Below, one piece after another: positions 7,116 through 11,478 of a stretch of 11,478 bases of DNA. A model generated the notes under the pieces. That model made no database searches. It was not told where the DNA came from and saw nothing but the letters and a program-made list of their open reading frames with translations. The DNA comes from an uncultured Synechococcus sp. (lineage in GTDB: Bacteria > Cyanobacteriota > Cyanobacteriia > PCC-6307 > Cyanobiaceae): NCBI GenBank assembly GCA_913050105.1, contig CAJWZN010000035.1, positions 1 through 11,478 of the forward strand, written 5' to 3'. Made by a program: the position numbers and the translations under genes. Numbering within the stretch: position 1 is the first letter of the stretch; the number at the start of each line of letters is the position of its first letter.

Positions 7116-7486
7116 CATGGGGCCCCATGGCGACGCCTCTCCACCGCCACAACACCGCTGAAGCCAGGCACCGGAGCCGCACATTTCCGCAACTCAAGAC
7201 GAACAGGCACCGGCCCGTACAGCTGCTCCAGTTGATCCAGCACCCGATCGCTGAAATGCTCGATCGTCTGGCAAACAAGACCGCGGGCCAGCGCCTGGAG
7301 GGCTGTGATGGCTTTGCTGTAGTCGAGGCTGGCAGCCAGATCATCGTGGGCGGCCGCTGAACCGAGGTCCTGCCACAAGGTGATGTCGAGGCTGAACCAC
7401 TGGCCATCCCGACGCTCATGTTCCAGCACACCAACGTGAGCCCAGAGCATCAGATCACGAACATGGATCGCATCAAGGCCGGTCAC
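7115..7486 (-). CDS. folB: Dihydroneopterin aldolase
   Basis: The 123-residue enzyme cleaves 7,8-dihydroneopterin to 6-hydroxymethyl-7,8-dihydropterin and glycolaldehyde in folate synthesis. The N-terminus DAIHVRDLMLWAHVGVLEHER fits the family pattern of IxxxDL followed by xGVxxxER. By alignment from memory with S. aureus FolB, catalytic Glu is Glu24, the active-site Tyr is Tyr56 in SLDYSKAI, and the Lys is Lys101 in LRKCAAPVPG, which precedes the family's PIPG-like turn. IEHFSDRVLD (75-84) matches the usual LEHLAERIA helix. The length is normal; members assemble as octamers. The start is GTG at 7486, whose last two bases are shared with the proA TGA (a GTGA overlap); a GAGG about 10 nt upstream may serve as its ribosome binding site. 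It is embedded between proA and the hydrolase gene as part of one transcription unit. Confidence 0.92.
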   Translation of the reverse strand: MTGLDAIHVRDLMLWAHVGVLEHERRDGQWFSLDITLWQDLGSAAAHDDLAASLDYSKAITALQALARGLVCQTIEHFSDRVLDQLEQLYGPVPVRLELRKCAAPVPGFSGVVAVERRRHGAP

Positions 7487-8808
7487 AGGGGCAGGTCCTC
7501 ATGGGTGAAGCGTCGGCTCCCTGCGGAGTAATCCGCAGCAATGTGGCCATCTCCCCGGAGGCGATAGCGATAGGTCACCAGACCTTCCAGTCCGACGGGG
7601 CCCCGGGGGGGCAGGGTCTGGGTGCTGATGCCCACCTCCGCACCGAAGCCATACCGGAATCCGTCGGCAAAACGGCTGGAGCAGTTGTGATAAACCCCGG
7701 CACTGTCCACAGCAGCAAGAAAGCGATCGGCCGTCGCGTGATCCTCCGTGAGAATCACTTCGGTGTGACGAGAGCCGTAACGGCGGATGTGATCGGTTGC
7801 CTCCGTCAGATCATCCACCAGCTTCACCGCCAGGATCAGATCGAGATACTCGGTGCGCCAATCGTCCTCGTCGGCCAGCTCAGGAATCCCGAGCGCCACG
7901 CTTGCTGCATCCCCACGCAGGCGAACGCCGGCTCCTGCAAATACCGGCAGGGCCGCGGCCAGGAAATCAGCGGCGATGCTGCGATGAATGAGCAGGGTCT
8001 CGATCGCATTGCAGGCAGCGGGGTACTGGGTTTTGCTGTCCAGCGCCACACGAACAGCCTTGGCCAGATCAGCCTGCTGATCCACATAAAGGTGGCAGAT
8101 TCCATCGGCATGCCCCAGCACAGGAATCCTGGTGTTGTCCTGAATGAATCGCACCAGCTCGTTGCTGCCACGGGGAATGATCAGATCCACCAAGCCATCG
8201 AGCCGCAGCAGCGCCAGGCTCTCCTGACGGGTCGTGAGCAGTGCCAGCGCGTCGGGCGACACCGAACTTGAGGCCAATCCAGCTTTGAGCGCCCCCATCA
8301 CAGCTTCATTGGTGCAGCGGGCCTCGCGACCGCCCTTGAGAAGAGCCCCGTTTCCGGAGCGGATCGCCAAAGAGGCAATCTGCATCAGAGCGTCGGGTCG
8401 CGCCTCAAAGATCACTCCCACCACACCCAGAGGAACCGATACACGCTCCAGACGAAGACCATCGTCCAGTTCCCGGTGGAGTTGGCGCTGACCGAGGGGG
8501 TCAGGCAAGCCGGCCACTTTGCGCACCCCATCGATGGCACCGGCCAATTTCTGGGCATCCAGCTTCAACCGCGCCATCAACGCGGGGGCCAACCCCTCAG
8601 CGGCCGATCGCTCCAGATCCTCGCGATTGGCGGCCACGATCGCTTCAGCACGCTCCCCCAGAGCATCCGCCATCGACTGAAGCGCCTGAGCACGCTGATG
8701 GTCATCGGTCTGCCCCAGATCCACGGCCGCCAACCGCACTGCACCCGCCCGTTGCAGCAGCTCGGCGGAAGGCTCCGGAACAGAGGTCATGGATGCAGCG
8801 GTCAGCAC
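7483..8808 (-). CDS. proA: Gamma-glutamyl phosphate reductase
   Basis: The enzyme reduces gamma-glutamyl phosphate to glutamate-5-semialdehyde with NADPH, the second step of proline synthesis from glutamate. The fold is of the aldehyde dehydrogenase superfamily. PLGVVGVIFEARPDAL (residues 126-141), SGNGALLKGGREA (151-163) and IPRGSNELVRFI (211-222) are ProA signatures. The catalytic cysteine is Cys266 in YPAACNAIETLLIH. HNCSSRFADGFRYGFGAEVGIST (374-396) and GPVGLEGL (403-410) are also family hallmarks. Numbering assumes the GTG start at 8808, giving 441 residues; the ATG at 8790 would give 435 and begins MTSVPEP. Both fit the family length and neither has a strong ribosome binding site. The GTG follows the ROK kinase stop with no spacing, so re-initiation is plausible. 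No gamma-glutamyl kinase (proB) is in the window. Confidence 0.95.
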   Translation of the reverse strand: MLTAASMTSVPEPSAELLQRAGAVRLAAVDLGQTDDHQRAQALQSMADALGERAEAIVAANREDLERSAAEGLAPALMARLKLDAQKLAGAIDGVRKVAGLPDPLGQRQLHRELDDGLRLERVSVPLGVVGVIFEARPDALMQIASLAIRSGNGALLKGGREARCTNEAVMGALKAGLASSSVSPDALALLTTRQESLALLRLDGLVDLIIPRGSNELVRFIQDNTRIPVLGHADGICHLYVDQQADLAKAVRVALDSKTQYPAACNAIETLLIHRSIAADFLAAALPVFAGAGVRLRGDAASVALGIPELADEDDWRTEYLDLILAVKLVDDLTEATDHIRRYGSRHTEVILTEDHATADRFLAAVDSAGVYHNCSSRFADGFRYGFGAEVGISTQTLPPRGPVGLEGLVTYRYRLRGDGHIAADYSAGSRRFTHEDLPL

Positions 8809-9714
8809 TCAGTCGGTCATCATCCCGCCCAGCCGCTGCAACGCGAGCCGGGCCGCTCCGAGACGACCGGCGCCGTTGCCAAGATCACATGCTTCGATCC
8901 GCAGCCCCTCCCGCGAAACCGGCTGCACCCGCTTCTCCACCTCGCTCCGAAGGGAAGGCAGGAAGTGACAAGCGGCACCGGCCAGACCGCCACCCAGCAG
9001 GACCAGTTGCGGAGTGAAGACATAGACCAGCGATGCAATCCCAACCCCCAGCTGCGTTCCATAGCTCTCCCAGACGGCCTGTGCTTCAACATCTCCCGCC
9101 GAAGCCGCCGAGCTCAGTTCGCGGGGGTCACGATCACAAAGACGCCGCAGAGCAGCAATGCTGGCGTACTGCTCCAGTGAGCCCCGATTGCCGCTGTTGC
9201 AGGACGGTCCGTCAGGAACCACACCAATCAGTCCGGGCTCCGCTGCAGCGCCGTTGTGACCGGTGAACAGACGACCGCCAAGCAGAACACCGCCTCCGAC
9301 TCCGGTACCCAGGGTGAGCAGCACCACATCGCTGAAGCCCTGGGCTGCTCCCCGCCAGGCCTCTCCCACCACCGCGCAGTTGCCGTCATTCGCCAGGGTG
9401 ACGCGACGCCGCAGCCTCACTTCAAGCCATTCGGCCAGCGGAACCTCGTCCCATCCCGGCAGGTTGATGCAGACCCTGGCAACACGTGCCGCGGCATCCA
9501 TCGGTCCAGGCAGGCCAACGCCAACCCGATCAGCTGAACCATGGGGATCGAGCTGCTCGATGGCCTCACACAGTGCAATCGTCACAGCTCCCGGCACGGC
9601 GGGCTGGGGCGTCGCCACCTCCATCTCCGCCAGCAGTTCACCAGCGGCAGTGAACCGGGCAAGCTTGATGGCCGTTCCCCCCAGATCAATTCCGATCACC
9701 TGATCGCTGGGCAT
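8809..9714 (-). CDS. ROK family sugar kinase with degenerate zinc motif
   Basis: The 301-residue cytoplasmic protein has the ROK kinase layout. The N-terminal phosphate loop GIDLGGTAIK is at residues 8-17. VTLANDGNCAVVGE (105-118) carries the expected catalytic Asp110. LTLGTGVGGG (133-142) is the second nucleotide loop, and LLGGGLAGA (239-247) belongs to the ATP-binding half. Glu159 in AEPGL and Glu181 in SLEQYAS keep the two sugar-contacting glutamates. The ROK zinc site is largely lost: the family pattern CxCGxxGC is here CNSGNRGS (172-179), retaining only Cys172, and the usual GH histidine is Leu162. The likely reaction is phosphorylation of glucose or a related hexose, but the substrate is not proven, and a full-length ROK repressor is excluded because no DNA-binding domain precedes the kinase. 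It starts 4 nt after the tamB-like stop and is followed directly by proA. Confidence 0.88.
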   Translation of the reverse strand: MPSDQVIGIDLGGTAIKLARFTAAGELLAEMEVATPQPAVPGAVTIALCEAIEQLDPHGSADRVGVGLPGPMDAAARVARVCINLPGWDEVPLAEWLEVRLRRRVTLANDGNCAVVGEAWRGAAQGFSDVVLLTLGTGVGGGVLLGGRLFTGHNGAAAEPGLIGVVPDGPSCNSGNRGSLEQYASIAALRRLCDRDPRELSSAASAGDVEAQAVWESYGTQLGVGIASLVYVFTPQLVLLGGGLAGAACHFLPSLRSEVEKRVQPVSREGLRIEACDLGNGAGRLGAARLALQRLGGMMTD

Positions 9715-9718
9715 GGCT

Positions 9719-11478
9719 TCAGAAGCGGAAGAACAGCTGCAGCTGGCTCTTCCAGGTGCCTTTGGTATCGATCGAACCCGACAGAGACGTGCTGGGGGTG
9801 ACCCGGTAGGTCACCGTGGCCTGGGGCGGCACGTCAGTGGTGTTGGGAGCGGCCAGCACAGAGAAATCGAAGCGATCGGTCGCATCGATGCTGAGCTCAG
9901 TCACCAGTGAGAAGGTCGGAGAAACACGTCCGGACGTGCGCTCACGGTCTCCCTTCACCTCTGGGGTGACGTAAGTGGGGAACAACGCGATCTGCATGCG
10001 CTGGCCCATGACATCGGTCAGCGTTCCCAGCACAGGGGAGAGCAGTGACTGACCAACGACCGTAGCCAGTGCGGTCCCGCCAGCTCCGGCAAGGCCCGAG
10101 AGGGAATTGCCTCCGATCAGGGACAGCAGCTCTGCCTGAGACATCGGTGGAGAACTGCGCAGCTTCAGATTCCCGGAGAGACGATCAGCAGGGCCTGAGG
10201 CCAAAACGCTGACCTTCACCAACCGAAGCCGGCCAATGCCATCTCCCATCAAGCCAAGACCATTCGTATCGAAGATGTTCGATGTGGTCGCATTGCCATC
10301 TCCACCCTGGTCAACCGAATCCGACACACGGGACTTCATCGCAATGTCAACAAAAGGGACCAGGCCGAGCGATGGAGTGAACACCGCCACATTCGGAGCC
10401 TGTGCATCCAGGCGGAAGGTTGTGGAGAACAGGCTGACCCTGCCGCGATTCAGACGGATCAGGCCGCGCACCTGCAGCGACGGATCAAGCGGACCATTGA
10501 GCAACAGCTGGCCACCTCCGCTGAAACTGATCAAGGGGGGCATCTGCACCCTCAGATTCGGACCCAGACCGAGGCGGAAATTGCGGAAGCGAACAGAGGG
10601 AAGTGCAGGGACCAAGCTGCTGACTTCTGACGGGTCCGACCGTGGAGCTCCGGGTCCGAACAGCACCAGCGGTTCCTGGAAACCCCATTGTTCTTCCGCC
10701 AGGCTCGACAGATCAACGGGTGTGACACCGTTGGGAGTTCCGGCGGGCTGGAGTCCCGGCAGCACCCCAGAGCCAAGCCCCTGACGCAGACGTGTCAGCA
10801 GACCTGAGCGGGGTTCAATCAAACCCTTGCTGAGGGACAGCTGACCGGTGAACTCGGGCTGATTCAGGGCACCAAGAACAACCACCTCACCATCTGCGGT
10901 GACATCAACGATCGATTGACGGATCCTGCCCTCAAGAAGGCGGATCGTTAGAGGCAGAGGTTCGTCGCTGGGACGGAACAGACCGATACCTCCCTGGGCA
11001 GTGAGTTGTCCGCCGGAGCCGAGCTTCGCCTCGAGACGGCTCACCTCAAGACGATTGAAATCAAAGATCAGCGATGCATTCATGGCTTGCAAGGACTGAT
11101 CTCCAAGCTGGAGAGCACCGTCGCGAACCAGGAGAAAGCCATTGGCCTCCGGCTGTTCCAGGTCACCACGCAACAGGAGCCGAAGATCAGTGCTGCCACG
11201 ACTGAATGCGAGATCAGAACTCGCCAGTGGCGCCAGAAACCAGAGGGCATCACCGTGCGCTTCGACCACCAGATCGAGTGGCGCCAGGAGCGACATCGGA
11301 ACGGACCCGCGGACCTGGATGGATTCCGCTGCACCAGCGGCACGGATCGCCATATCGAGCTGAAGCCCAGCGGGAGTCAGCTCCAGGCTCTGGCGCTCCA
11401 CCGCCACGCTGGTGGAACCAACTTGAACATCCTCAAGGACGAGTTCAGCGTTGATGAGCGGTTCCTCCGGGCCGAGGT
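9719..11478 (-). CDS. tamB: TamB-like translocation and assembly module protein, C-terminal part (partial, 5' end outside window)
   Basis: The frame is open to the right edge, giving the last 585 residues of what is normally a protein of well over 1000. It is low in cysteine, rich in repeated beta-strand patterns such as LNGPLDPSLQVRGLIRLNRG and VKVSVLASGPADRLSGNLKL, and ends in the DUF490/TamB_C domain. The SPPMSQAELLSLIGG segment, followed by a glycine- and alanine-rich stretch and SLLSPVLGTLTDVMG, is the typical core of that domain. The final residues SQLQLFFRF end in an aromatic residue, as TamB and outer-membrane proteins often do. Proteins of this family bridge the inner and outer membranes and act in lipid transport or outer-membrane protein assembly. 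The N-terminal membrane anchor is expected beyond the window. The GTG at 11407 is internal, not a start: 23 codons upstream remain open. Confidence is high for the family and moderate for the exact role in cyanobacteria. Confidence 0.88.
   Translation of the reverse strand, partial: LGPEEPLINAELVLEDVQVGSTSVAVERQSLELTPAGLQLDMAIRAAGAAESIQVRGSVPMSLLAPLDLVVEAHGDALWFLAPLASSDLAFSRGSTDLRLLLRGDLEQPEANGFLLVRDGALQLGDQSLQAMNASLIFDFNRLEVSRLEAKLGSGGQLTAQGGIGLFRPSDEPLPLTIRLLEGRIRQSIVDVTADGEVVVLGALNQPEFTGQLSLSKGLIEPRSGLLTRLRQGLGSGVLPGLQPAGTPNGVTPVDLSSLAEEQWGFQEPLVLFGPGAPRSDPSEVSSLVPALPSVRFRNFRLGLGPNLRVQMPPLISFSGGGQLLLNGPLDPSLQVRGLIRLNRGRVSLFSTTFRLDAQAPNVAVFTPSLGLVPFVDIAMKSRVSDSVDQGGDGNATTSNIFDTNGLGLMGDGIGRLRLVKVSVLASGPADRLSGNLKLRSSPPMSQAELLSLIGGNSLSGLAGAGGTALATVVGQSLLSPVLGTLTDVMGQRMQIALFPTYVTPEVKGDRERTSGRVSPTFSLVTELSIDATDRFDFSVLAAPNTTDVPPQATVTYRVTPSTSLSGSIDTKGTWKSQLQLFFRF

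Noticed and set aside
6514..7434. A 306-codon open frame on the minus strand that would make the hydrolase much longer
   Set aside because: The extra N-terminal part is the out-of-frame shadow of folB, has no hydrolase features, and a good ribosome binding site with ATG at 7104 gives a normal compact protein.
7501..9180. Plus-strand open frames of 256 and 234 codons opposite proA and the ROK kinase gene
   Set aside because: Both mirror strongly conserved minus-strand genes and show no independent motif, spacing or ribosome binding site.
11405..11407. GTG as the start of the tamB-like gene
   Set aside because: The reading frame stays open through 23 more codons to the window edge and the family is far longer, so this is an internal valine codon.
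1..11478. Mobile element, CRISPR array, toxin-antitoxin or defence system
   Set aside because: No transposase, integrase, repeat array, terminal repeats or small paired genes were found; nearly all bases belong to recognised housekeeping genes.

Overview
The window looks like a core chromosomal stretch of a marine picocyanobacterium, most likely Synechococcus of the high-GC marine group. The grounds are an NdhD of the cyanobacterial NDH-1 type, a DUF1824-family protein (a family I know from cyanobacteria), a long TamB/DUF490 protein, very tight gene packing, and about 60% GC over most of the window. There is no sign of phage, insertion sequence, CRISPR array, tRNA or rRNA. This identification is inference from gene content and recalled gene order, not from a search.

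Left half, plus strand: the C-terminal end of threonyl-tRNA synthetase (thrS) overlaps by 4 nt a small DUF1824 gene that starts with TTG. After 66 nt come glucokinase (glk) and homoserine kinase (thrB), 2 nt apart. After a further 58 nt, which hold the only AT-rich, promoter-like patch I could find, come ndhD (NDH-1 proton-pumping subunit) and a large M3-family oligopeptidase, 5 nt apart.

Right half, minus strand, reading from the right edge leftward: a tamB-like gene (C-terminal 585 residues, cut by the window edge), a ROK-family sugar kinase, proA, folB and a small alpha/beta hydrolase. Gaps are 4 nt, 0 nt, a 4-nt overlap and 10 nt, so these five genes look like one transcription unit whose promoter lies outside the window. 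The two runs converge at 6512/6514 with one base between the stop codons. An imperfect 11-bp hairpin sits just past the oligopeptidase stop, inside the last codons of the hydrolase.

Functionally this is housekeeping: threonine synthesis and charging, proline synthesis, folate synthesis, glucose phosphorylation, electron transport, peptide turnover and outer-membrane biogenesis. The points most worth a second look are the ROK kinase, which has lost most of the family zinc site; two unrelated glucokinase-type proteins 7 kb apart; a base-composition step near 600-780; and the hairpin at the convergent gene ends. I did not find a convincing new multi-gene system.
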